From an uncultured Opitutales bacterium (GTDB lineage Bacteria; Verrucomicrobiota; Verrucomicrobiia; Opitutales; Seribacteraceae): a DNA stretch of 64,000 bases. The position numbers and the translations under genes were made by a program. Each line of letters opens with the position of its first letter. The first letter of the stretch is position 1. Location of the stretch: positions 62,001 through 126,000 of the forward strand of contig CALSTX010000014.1 in the NCBI GenBank assembly GCA_943789375.1, in the 5' to 3' direction. This document shows, piece after piece, positions 43,233 through 51,574 of the stretch. The notes beneath the pieces are model-generated. The model had not been told where the DNA came from, did not search any database, and saw nothing but the letters and a program-made list of their open reading frames with translations.

Positions 43233-44318
43233 TTAGGACGGGAGAAAACGATCAATAATAGCATCCATTTGACTGAGCAGAAACGCAATCGTTTCTGCAT
43301 TTTCGTTACCCATGTTTGATATCCGAAAAGTTTTACCTTTGATTTTACCATAACCGCCGTCTATGGATAATTTCTTTTCTTCCTTAAGGGCTTTAACAAA
43401 ACCAGCCACATCCATATCGAGGTTATTTTTGACACAACTTAAAGATTTGGAAGCATACTTTTTCTGAGGAAGTAGCTCAAAGCCCTTAGCCTCTATCCAT
43501 TTGTGAACTTGGGCATTTAAGTCTGCATGTCTTTTAAAGCGATTCTGTACTCCTTCTTCGAAAATATGCTCAAGGGTATACAGAAGACCGTGAATAAGTG
43601 GGATAACGGGTGTACTGGGAGTCATTCCCTTTTCGTGATTTTTTAAGAACTCTATAAAGTCGAAGTAGTATCCGCGGCCTTCTATTTGTTTTGCTCTTTC
43701 AAAAGCACGGGAAGAAACTGACAGCAGGGCTAGACCAGGGGGGAGCGCTAGGGCTTTTTGTGAACCCGTAAGCAGGACATCGATGCCAAGTTCGTCCTTG
43801 GGGATTGATACGACCGAAAAAGAACTCACGGAATCGACGACGGAAAGAACATCAGGGTATTTCGCCAAAACCTGCATGATTTCCTTAAGAGGGTTCATCA
43901 TTCCGCAAGATGTTTCATTATGCACTAAAGTTACAAGGTCATACTCTCCGGTTGATAGACGCTTGTCTAATTCTACTGGATCGATGTGTTGGCCCCATTC
44001 AACGCTGAGAGCATCTCCACTTTTTCCGCATCTTTTGACCACATCAATCCATTTATCAGAGAAAGCACCACAAGTGCAGCAGAGTGTTTTTTTTCTAGTT
44101 AAGTTACGAACGGCACCTTCCATGACACCCCAGGCACTAGAAGTAGATAAGAAAACGGGGTCTTGAGTTTGGAAAAGTGTTTGGAGCAAAGGCTGGCACT
44201 GGTTATACAAGTCGACAAAGTCGGGGCTTCTATGACCCATTACTGGGGTAGTGAGTGCTTTGTAAGCCCCTTCAGACACATTAACGGGGCCAGGTATGTG
44301 TAATTTGTAATCAATCAT
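43233..44318 (-). CDS. Alanine-glyoxylate aminotransferase family (class V, PLP)
   Basis: IPGPVNVSEGAYKALTTPVMGHRSPDF, GSQKALALPPGLALLSVS. Confidence 0.88.
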   Translation of the reverse strand: MIDYKLHIPGPVNVSEGAYKALTTPVMGHRSPDFVDLYNQCQPLLQTLFQTQDPVFLSTSSAWGVMEGAVRNLTRKKTLCCTCGAFSDKWIDVVKRCGKSGDALSVEWGQHIDPVELDKRLSTGEYDLVTLVHNETSCGMMNPLKEIMQVLAKYPDVLSVVDSVSSFSVVSIPKDELGIDVLLTGSQKALALPPGLALLSVSSRAFERAKQIEGRGYYFDFIEFLKNHEKGMTPSTPVIPLIHGLLYTLEHIFEEGVQNRFKRHADLNAQVHKWIEAKGFELLPQKKYASKSLSCVKNNLDMDVAGFVKALKEEKKLSIDGGYGKIKGKTFRISNMGNENAETIAFLLSQMDAIIDRFLPS

Positions 44319-44319
44319 A

Positions 44320-44694
44320 TTAGTCAGTTGTTGGCAGGGGAATGATTTCGTGAGACAGATTATCTTTACCTACCAAAATTAGTCGCGGTTCCCAAACCGC
44401 AGCTTCTTCTGGATCCAGAGAAACAAAAGATAAAATGACTAATAAATCTCCTGGTTTCCCTTTGTGGGCAGCGGCTCCGTTTAAAGCGATTTCTCCAGAG
44501 CCCGAAGGAGCGGGTATACAGTAGGTTTCAAACCTTTCCCCGTTGGTTATGTTTCCAACCAGGATTTTTTCGTGATGGAGAAAGCCCGCAGCATCCAATA
44601 GGTCACGATCTATGGATAAACTGCCAGAATAATCAGGGGCAACGGAAGTAACAGAAGCCCGGTGAAGTTTGGATTTTAATAAGGTAACTTGCAT
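44320..44694 (-). CDS. panD: Aspartate 1-decarboxylase
   Basis: LLKSKLHRASVTSVAPDYSGSLSIDRDLLDAAGF, YCIPAPSGSGEIALNGAAAHKGKPGDLLVI. Confidence 0.95.
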   Translation of the reverse strand: MQVTLLKSKLHRASVTSVAPDYSGSLSIDRDLLDAAGFLHHEKILVGNITNGERFETYCIPAPSGSGEIALNGAAAHKGKPGDLLVILSFVSLDPEEAAVWEPRLILVGKDNLSHEIIPLPTTD

Positions 44695-44813
44695 CAGTGA
44701 TTTACGAGAAAATAGACATCAAAGCTTTCTTGTAGGCAAAGTCAATCGATCAAAAGGGGAATTATTTAATTCGGATTGAAAGAAATGACAAAGTAGGTAA
44801 CAAATACAGACTT

Positions 44814-46028
44814 ATGTCTACAGACAAGCAAACTTGGTTACAAAAACTATTTAACAGCTTTGAGGGATTTGTTGAAGGTGTTATTTACGATCGTGATTTA
44901 TCGGTATCGGCTCGTTTATTTGGCTTATTTCTTCATCCATTTTCATATCTTTTTTCAATCATTGTTAGAACCAGAGTATTTTTATATGCAAGAAATTGGT
45001 TTTTCAAGCATACCTCCTTGGATTGTTTTGTCCTTGTCGTTGGAAATTTAACCGTAGGGGGAACGGGGAAAACCCCTGTTGTTGAGAGATTTGCGAAGGA
45101 ACTTGTCTCTCGGGGGCTAAAAGTTGCCATTTTGAGTCGTGGATACAAGAGTAAACAAGATTTGGAAGACAGCTCTTTTGGTAATATTTTTCGAAAGCGT
45201 AAGCAGTATCCTCCAAAAGTTGTAAGTGATGGGAATAGATTGTTGATGGATTCTGAGGAAGCAGGAGATGAACCTTTTATGTTGGCCAAAAATCTTCCCG
45301 GTGTGGTCGTGATTACTGGACGAGACCGGGTGAAATCGGGAAAATTTGCGATTAAAAAGTTTCAAGCGGATGCTTTAATTTTGGACGATGGCTTTCAATA
45401 CCTACCGATCAAGGGAAAGATGAACCTCTTGCTCGTCGACCAGACTAACCCATTTGGTAACCGATGCCTGCTACCGCGTGGAATTTTAAGAGAACCGGTG
45501 AGTCATCTAAAGCGTGCTTCCTATGTTTTTCTTACAAAATCTGAGTCTGAGCCTGATTTAAACCTCTTGGAGACAGTCCGTGAATACAACAAGAGTGCAG
45601 AGATTATTAGGTGTGTTCACAAGCCTAAGTACTTCCAGGAAGTGAATGGTACTCAGCAAAGAGGCTTAAGTTTCCTGCACGAATCATTTGTGGGCGTTTT
45701 TTGTGGAATTGCATCCCCACGTGGCTTTGAAAATATAATCAATCGAATGTCGGGAGAGCTTCGCTATAAAAAAAGATTTTTAGACCACCATCGCTATGAG
45801 ACTGAAGAGTTAGATCACATGTTTCAGCAAGCTAAAAATAGTGGTGCAGATGTCATGGTCACAACGGAAAAAGATGCCGTGCGTATCCCTTCAGCTTACA
45901 ACCCCGTAATTCCATTATATTACATTCGTATGGAAATTGAAATTATTGAGGGCTTTGAGGATTTTGAAGAGGCTGTAGCTGGAATTTGTTTTCCAGCTAA
46001 CAAGCAACAAGAAATATCACCGACATAA
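44814..46028 (+). CDS. lpxK: Tetraacyldisaccharide 4'-kinase
   Basis: VVGNLTVGGTGKTPVVERFAKEL, ALILDDGFQ, LLPRGILREP. Confidence 0.94.
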   Translation: MSTDKQTWLQKLFNSFEGFVEGVIYDRDLSVSARLFGLFLHPFSYLFSIIVRTRVFLYARNWFFKHTSLDCFVLVVGNLTVGGTGKTPVVERFAKELVSRGLKVAILSRGYKSKQDLEDSSFGNIFRKRKQYPPKVVSDGNRLLMDSEEAGDEPFMLAKNLPGVVVITGRDRVKSGKFAIKKFQADALILDDGFQYLPIKGKMNLLLVDQTNPFGNRCLLPRGILREPVSHLKRASYVFLTKSESEPDLNLLETVREYNKSAEIIRCVHKPKYFQEVNGTQQRGLSFLHESFVGVFCGIASPRGFENIINRMSGELRYKKRFLDHHRYETEELDHMFQQAKNSGADVMVTTEKDAVRIPSAYNPVIPLYYIRMEIEIIEGFEDFEEAVAGICFPANKQQEISPT

Positions 46029-46034
46029 ACTCCC

Positions 46035-47090
46035 TTATGTCTGGTTTCCTGAAAAATTCCGGGTCGTTTGTACCAGGGCATCCATGCACTCAATCTTCGC
46101 TGTGGGTCTTATACCATGCCCGAGGTTGAGAATATGGCCAGCGTCTCCATTCATTTGTGAAAGTAGTTTGTGGGTTTCCCGTTGAACTTGATCCGCGTTC
46201 GATTCCATAAGTTCAGGTGCCAGATTCCCCTGCAGTGCAAGTGGAAGGGGTAAAGCCTGTCTCGCAAATAGCAAGTCGTTTCCTTGATCTACACTGAGTC
46301 CTTGCACTCCCGTACTGGCTAATAGTTTCAGGCGATCAGAGGGAGATTTTGCATACAGGATCAGTGCCAGTTCGGAAGGAGCTTCCTGTACAATTGTATG
46401 AATCCAGGATAAAGACCACTCCCAAGCCTTATCAGTAGGGCAGAGGGAGTGCCAACTGTCAAATATTTGCAAGGCATCAATCCCAGCTTCAGACTGCATT
46501 CGGATATAATCGATAATAACTTTGGTGATTTTCTCCATCAAGTGCCCAAAAAGAACGGGCTCTTCTTTTGCCATTTTAACAGTTTTCGGGAATCCGTCGG
46601 ATGATCCACCATCGATCATATAGCAGGCAAGTGTCCACGGGGATCCGCAAAATCCTAGTAGGGCTTTATCAACCCCCAACTTTCCTCGGAGAATCTTAAG
46701 GGCATTCTCTACATAAGAGAGTGCAGATTGTACATCCACCTCCTTCAATCTCTTCAGATCCGATGCAGATTGAACTGAAAATTCCATGGCAATACCACCC
46801 TTTTCACGAAAATGGTATCCCTGCCCCATAGCTTCAGGAATAACAAGGATATCACTAAAAAGAATGGCGGCATCGAGCTCAAATCGAGCCAAGGGTTGCA
46901 AGGTGACCTCAACCGCTAATTCGGGCGTTTTGACCATGGTTAGAAAATCGTACTTCTCCTTAAGAGCTCGGTATTCAGGGAGATATCTGCCTGCTTGCCT
47001 CATCACCCACAGTGGTGGCCGACCAGTATTTCTGCCAGATAAGGCAAGGGTAAACCTTTCTCTGTCCAGTAAAGAATTAGGGGTTTTCAT
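46035..47090 (-). CDS. hemE: Uroporphyrinogen decarboxylase
   Basis: PPLWVMRQAGRYLPEYRALKEKYDFLTM, GFCGSPWTLACYMIDGGSS. Confidence 0.97.
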   Translation of the reverse strand: MKTPNSLLDRERFTLALSGRNTGRPPLWVMRQAGRYLPEYRALKEKYDFLTMVKTPELAVEVTLQPLARFELDAAILFSDILVIPEAMGQGYHFREKGGIAMEFSVQSASDLKRLKEVDVQSALSYVENALKILRGKLGVDKALLGFCGSPWTLACYMIDGGSSDGFPKTVKMAKEEPVLFGHLMEKITKVIIDYIRMQSEAGIDALQIFDSWHSLCPTDKAWEWSLSWIHTIVQEAPSELALILYAKSPSDRLKLLASTGVQGLSVDQGNDLLFARQALPLPLALQGNLAPELMESNADQVQRETHKLLSQMNGDAGHILNLGHGIRPTAKIECMDALVQTTRNFSGNQT

Positions 47091-47994
47091 TAAGCCAGTC
47101 TCTTGGTTTTAAATAATGTAGATAAAGATTATGTTCTTCTGTCCCTTCTTTGGGAGACCAATCATAAGACCATTCTGCTGTTGGAGGCATGGACATTAAT
47201 ATTGATTCTGTCCTACCATTTGATTGGAGTCCGAAATGAGTACCTCGATCATAAACTAAGTTAAATTCTACATACCGTCCACGACGATATTGTTGGAAGG
47301 ACTTTTGTTTATGATCAAATTCCTTATCTCTTCGTTTATCAGCAATCTCAAAAAATGCATCCTTAAAGGTATCTCCAACAGAGTTTATAAACTCCAAGGA
47401 TCGATCAAAGCCTCCTTGATTATAATCATCAAAAAAGATACCACCGATGCCTCGCGTTTCTTTTCGGTGGGGAAGGTAAAAGTATTGATCGCACCACTCC
47501 TTAAATTTAGGGTAGAGATTTGTTCCATAAGGTTCACACGCATCACGGGCGGATTTGTGCCAAAATACAGCATCTTCAAGAACAGGGTAATAAGGAGTCA
47601 TGTCAAAACCTCCACCAAACCACCAAACCTTTTTATTTTCAGGAGTAATGGCTTCGAAGTACCTCACATTTGCATGGGCTGTGGGTACATGCGGGTTATC
47701 AGGGTGGAAAACGACGGATACCCCCATGGCCCTGAAAGTTGACCCAGTTAGCTCTGGACGATTTTGGGTGGCAGCCTCAGGTAGCTGGTTTCCTCTTACA
47801 TCTGAGAAATTAATTCCTCCTTTTTCGATCAAGTCCCCATTTTTTACCGCCCAGGTTTTGCCCCCGCCACCTTCTTCCCTTTTCCATTCATCTTCTGTGA
47901 TTTGAATGTTTGGATCCTTTTGTAATAAGGAGGAAGTAAGGCGGTTATGCAATGCGATGAGAGTCTCACGAGCTCTTGTGGCCTCGTTCATCAT
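47077..47994 (-). CDS. hemF: Oxygen-dependent coproporphyrinogen III oxidase
   Basis: WWFGGGFDMTPYYP, RGIGGIFFDDYNQGGFDRSLEF, GRYVEFNLVYDRGTHFGLQSNGRTESILMSMPP. Confidence 0.97.
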   Translation of the reverse strand: MMNEATRARETLIALHNRLTSSLLQKDPNIQITEDEWKREEGGGGKTWAVKNGDLIEKGGINFSDVRGNQLPEAATQNRPELTGSTFRAMGVSVVFHPDNPHVPTAHANVRYFEAITPENKKVWWFGGGFDMTPYYPVLEDAVFWHKSARDACEPYGTNLYPKFKEWCDQYFYLPHRKETRGIGGIFFDDYNQGGFDRSLEFINSVGDTFKDAFFEIADKRRDKEFDHKQKSFQQYRRGRYVEFNLVYDRGTHFGLQSNGRTESILMSMPPTAEWSYDWSPKEGTEEHNLYLHYLKPRDWLNENP

Positions 47995-48038
47995 CTGGAA
48001 AGGGTCGGGGGGGGATTCAAGGAATGAAAATACAGAAC

Positions 48039-49184
48039 TTACTCGTCATCATCTTCACTCGGTGGGCGAGCAAGAGATTCTTTGGCTTGTTCAAAGTCAT
48101 CGCAGATAATCCATTCTTCACAACCATCCAAGTTATTCCACATTTCTGCATCTTCACCCGTTGCGACAATAGCACCGCGAATCGGAAGCTTCATATCTTC
48201 TATTTTTTCGGCAAATTCACCAACAACTTCGATCGCTTCTTCCCCGACTTCTTCCAATTCAGATACATCAATGATAAGTTTAAGAATACCCTCATTGATG
48301 GTGTTACGGATGCGGGTATCCATATTTTCTTTAATGTCGTTTATGACAAAATTGGATAATTCAGGAGGAAGTTTGAAGAAGAGGTGATCGTCAATGAGTT
48401 TAAAGTACCGAGCAGATGAATCTAGGTTCATCATTTTGTACATCAGTGCTTCCGTCTTGTTTTGATCAAAAGGTTTGCTAATGCAATCGGCAAAGCCCGA
48501 GTTGAGAGCTTTTTTCTGTGCGTGTTCATCTCCCATTACTATCATACCAATAACAGGGGTATTGAGAACATTGTGATTTGTCTTCAATTTCCGTCTCAAA
48601 TCAACAGCAGTTTCACCCGGGAGAGCCATACTGATAAGAATCGCAGAATACCCACTATATTCGCAGGCCTTGAGTGCAGATGCTTCATCTGTTGCCGATT
48701 CTACATTCCACTCACTTTTAGCAAACATTTCACTTAATTGCTTTGCAATAGCTGGTTTATCATCGACAACCAAAATTTTGACTTGGTCTACGCTACCATC
48801 CTCATCTTCAGCATTATTTGCTTTTTTAAAAATATTGTTTTCGTTATCACCCCGGGTGGCGATTTGGTTCATTCGGTAAAGACGCCGTCCCAAAGTTCTG
48901 ATTAATTTAATCGCTACTTTAGGATTTTTGGTGACGATTTCAGCAATACTTTCCTCAACATGGCGAACGGTTGCATCGGTTTTTGCCTGGATGGTTGCAT
49001 CTCGCTTCATTCCAAGGATTTCACTGAGCTCACCGAAAATCGAGCCAACAATATCTATTTCACTTAAAACCTTATTTTCTCTAATAACTTCAAGTGTACC
49101 ACTTTCTAGTATACAAAAGCCTTTACCAAGTTCACCACTAGGTAATACGACATCACCTGCTCTATATTGTTGTTGTCTTATCAT
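48039..49184 (-). CDS. Cyclic-nucleotide-binding - receiver - STAS-like three-domain protein
   Basis: cNMP-like GDVVLPSGELGKGFCILESGTLEV; REC-like VKILVVDDKPAIAKQLSEMF...CISKPFD; STAS-like LKLIIDVSELEEVGEEAIEVVG. Confidence 0.8.
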   Translation of the reverse strand: MIRQQQYRAGDVVLPSGELGKGFCILESGTLEVIRENKVLSEIDIVGSIFGELSEILGMKRDATIQAKTDATVRHVEESIAEIVTKNPKVAIKLIRTLGRRLYRMNQIATRGDNENNIFKKANNAEDEDGSVDQVKILVVDDKPAIAKQLSEMFAKSEWNVESATDEASALKACEYSGYSAILISMALPGETAVDLRRKLKTNHNVLNTPVIGMIVMGDEHAQKKALNSGFADCISKPFDQNKTEALMYKMMNLDSSARYFKLIDDHLFFKLPPELSNFVINDIKENMDTRIRNTINEGILKLIIDVSELEEVGEEAIEVVGEFAEKIEDMKLPIRGAIVATGEDAEMWNNLDGCEEWIICDDFEQAKESLARPPSEDDDE

Positions 49185-49282
49185 TTGTGAGGGAATCTTT
49201 TATCATTTCGAAAAAAAAGACTTAATCAAATAAATTCGTTTATTAAAATTTTAATTTTGATTAGGTTTTAGCGTTAGATTTT

Positions 49283-50677
49283 ATGAATGTGGTAAAAAAA
49301 TTTGATTTAATTGTGTTGGGTGGAGGTAGTGCTGGTTATGCCGCTGCTCGGACTGCCCATGAAAAAAATGCGCGAGTTGCTGTTGTGGATGGAGCTCAAG
49401 ACTTAGGTGGACTTTGTATTCTTCGTGGCTGTATGCCGTCCAAAACCCTTATTTACTCAGCGGAAATGCTTCATGCGGCAGGGCAGGGAAATGTTTTTGG
49501 ATTTGATCGAGCATCGCCAAAAGCAAACTTGAAGTTGATGCAGGAAAGAAAGCAGAAGGTCATAGGAGAATTTGCCAATTACCGCCAAGAGCAATTAGCG
49601 GATGGTCGCTTTTCTTTATTCCGTAAACAGGGAATTCTCCAAGGTGTTAATGAGGTAAGGCTTGAAAGCGGAGAAATTTTGGAAGGTGAAAAAATTTTAA
49701 TGAGCACTGGCTCAAAGGTGAGCGTACCTCCAATTCCTGGATTAAGTACTGTTGGCTTTAAAACGAGCGATGATGTCCTGAATCTTGATTATATTCCAAC
49801 TGAGTGCATCGTTCTAGGAGGAGGGGTCGTTGCCTGTGAACTTGCTCAGTTTTTAGGTAGGATCGGGAGTAGAGTTACCATTCTTCAAAGAAGCAGTCGG
49901 CTTTTAAAAGAATTACCCCCTGAGGCATCTGCTGCATTACGCGCTCAATTAACAGAAGAAGGAATTGAAGTATTAACAGAAGTAAATCTTCAAGAATTTA
50001 AATCTGACAAGGCAGGGGGAATTAAAGTTTTCTTCGATCATGGAGGTAAAGTATGCAAGAGGGACACTACTTTTCTTTTCTTGGGTCTTGGTAGAAGCCC
50101 CAATGTTGATGAGAATTCGTTGGGGGATTTGGGAATTCAATTAAAACCAAGTGGTCATATCCAAACCAATCATTTTCAGCAAACAAGTGTGCCCTCCATC
50201 TATGCGGCAGGTGATTGTGCAGGTCCACATGAAATTGTTCATATTGCGGTAAAGCAAGGAGAGACTGCAGCCCTCCATGCACTCGGGTTCGCAGTACCTC
50301 CTGTGGAGTATGATAATTTATTAAGCGTGGTCTTCACAGATCCACAGATTGCAAAGGTAGGACTTTCAACGGAAGAACTGAAAAACCGAGACATTAACTT
50401 TATCTCTGCATCTTATCCATTTGATGATCATGGCAAATCTATTCTCATGGAAGCGAAGAAAGGATATGTCGCTGTCCATGCTGAAAAATCATCGGGCATT
50501 ATTTTGGGAGCCGAGTGTGCCGGCAAAGACGCTGGAGAATTGATCCACTCTTTATCTGTAGCAGTTTCGCTCCAGGCAACGGTTCATCAATTACTCAAGG
50601 TAGACTGGTATCACCCCACTCTTTCTGAGATTTGGACATATCCTCTGGAGGATATTGCCGAAGAAATACCAGTTTAA
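49283..50677 (+). CDS. Dihydrolipoamide dehydrogenase-like pyridine nucleotide-disulfide oxidoreductase
   Basis: DLIVLGGGSAGYAAARTA, GGLCILRGCMPSKTL, IYAAGDCAG. Confidence 0.92.
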   Translation: MNVVKKFDLIVLGGGSAGYAAARTAHEKNARVAVVDGAQDLGGLCILRGCMPSKTLIYSAEMLHAAGQGNVFGFDRASPKANLKLMQERKQKVIGEFANYRQEQLADGRFSLFRKQGILQGVNEVRLESGEILEGEKILMSTGSKVSVPPIPGLSTVGFKTSDDVLNLDYIPTECIVLGGGVVACELAQFLGRIGSRVTILQRSSRLLKELPPEASAALRAQLTEEGIEVLTEVNLQEFKSDKAGGIKVFFDHGGKVCKRDTTFLFLGLGRSPNVDENSLGDLGIQLKPSGHIQTNHFQQTSVPSIYAAGDCAGPHEIVHIAVKQGETAALHALGFAVPPVEYDNLLSVVFTDPQIAKVGLSTEELKNRDINFISASYPFDDHGKSILMEAKKGYVAVHAEKSSGIILGAECAGKDAGELIHSLSVAVSLQATVHQLLKVDWYHPTLSEIWTYPLEDIAEEIPV

Positions 50678-51202
50678 TAAAATGAGAAGAGCATGAAGAT
50701 TGCACAAGCTGCGAGCAAACCCGCCCACAACTGATCTTCTTTGATGATAGGAGTAGCTGTTGCCTGAGCCTTCTGTTTAATTTTTTTCATTAACTGACCA
50801 GCAGTTTGTTGCCCGCTCAAAACCTGGGATGGCATATTAAATAACCAGGTGCCGTTCGGATTTCTCCCACGCCATGGTGTAATTCCCTGTCATAACACTG
50901 TAACGAGTGGGAGCACATACGGCGGCTGGTGTATGGGCATCGGTGAAAGTAATTCCTGCTGCAGCTAATTTTTCTAAATTGGGCATCGATACCTTGCTGT
51001 TCTTATTGTAAACCCGTGAATCTCCAATACCCATATCGTCCATTAGGAAAACAAGAATGTTGGGTGGTGCCATTATTCCTCCCAATGCAAAAGAACAGAC
51101 AACAGGAAGTAAGCTGATTATTAGACAGACCGTGCTATGAAACATAATTAAAAGTGGAACCGAAATTGAGAAAGCCCGGTATCGTTCATTTGCAAACACC
51201 AT
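50674..51202 (-). pseudogene. Sulfatase remnant, frameshifted and truncated
   Basis: N-terminal ...PPNILVFLMDDMGIGDS...AVCAPTRYSVMTGNY in one frame, continuing in another as PWRGRNPNGTWLFNMPSQVLSGQQTAGQLMKK, then a short non-sulfatase tail. Confidence 0.85.
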
Positions 51203-51224
51203 GCTTTTATAAATTATAATGCCC

Positions 51225-51448
51225 CTACTTTACGGGCTTAACCGATGCAATGTAAGTCATCATCTTTAGTGCCTTTATTGAAAGCATAATATTTTTCTTA
51301 TTTTTATCATCTGTAAAGACAAGGGCGCCTTTTCATTTTTGGTAAAGGTACCAGCGGCTTGAAGTTTTACTACTTCTTATGCCGCAAAGCCGAAGTTTGA
51401 GAAAAAAGCACCCAGAGTAAGAAGAGATAATAGTGTAATACGATTCAT
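51225..51448 (-). pseudogene. Broken small secreted-protein gene
   Basis: MNRITLLSLLTLGAFFSNFGFAA*EVVKLQAAGTFTKNEKAP / LVFTDDKNKKNIMLSIKALKMMTYIASVKPVK*: in-frame stop at codon 24 plus a 1-nt frameshift. Confidence 0.6.
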
Positions 51449-51574
51449 TTGGAATAGTTTTAATGGTTTAATTATTTTGTTTTTTTAAGTCTATGGAATT
51501 CGGGCCAGGTAAGTTTTCCTTCTTTATTACTGTCCGCAGTCGGATTCTTTTTTAAGTATGAGTTTTTCCAATGT

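Noticed and set aside
48007-48014. G8 (C8 on the coding strand) run just upstream of hemF as a phase-variable promoter element
   Set aside because: Only one tract, no promoter context visible around it; insufficient support.
50674-50835. 53-codon ORF MPSQVLSGQQTAGQLMKKIKQKAQ...FMLFSFY as an independent small tail-anchored membrane protein
   Set aside because: The upstream frame reads PWRGRNPNGTWLFN into it, matching a sulfatase; it is better explained as the frameshifted end of the sulfatase remnant.
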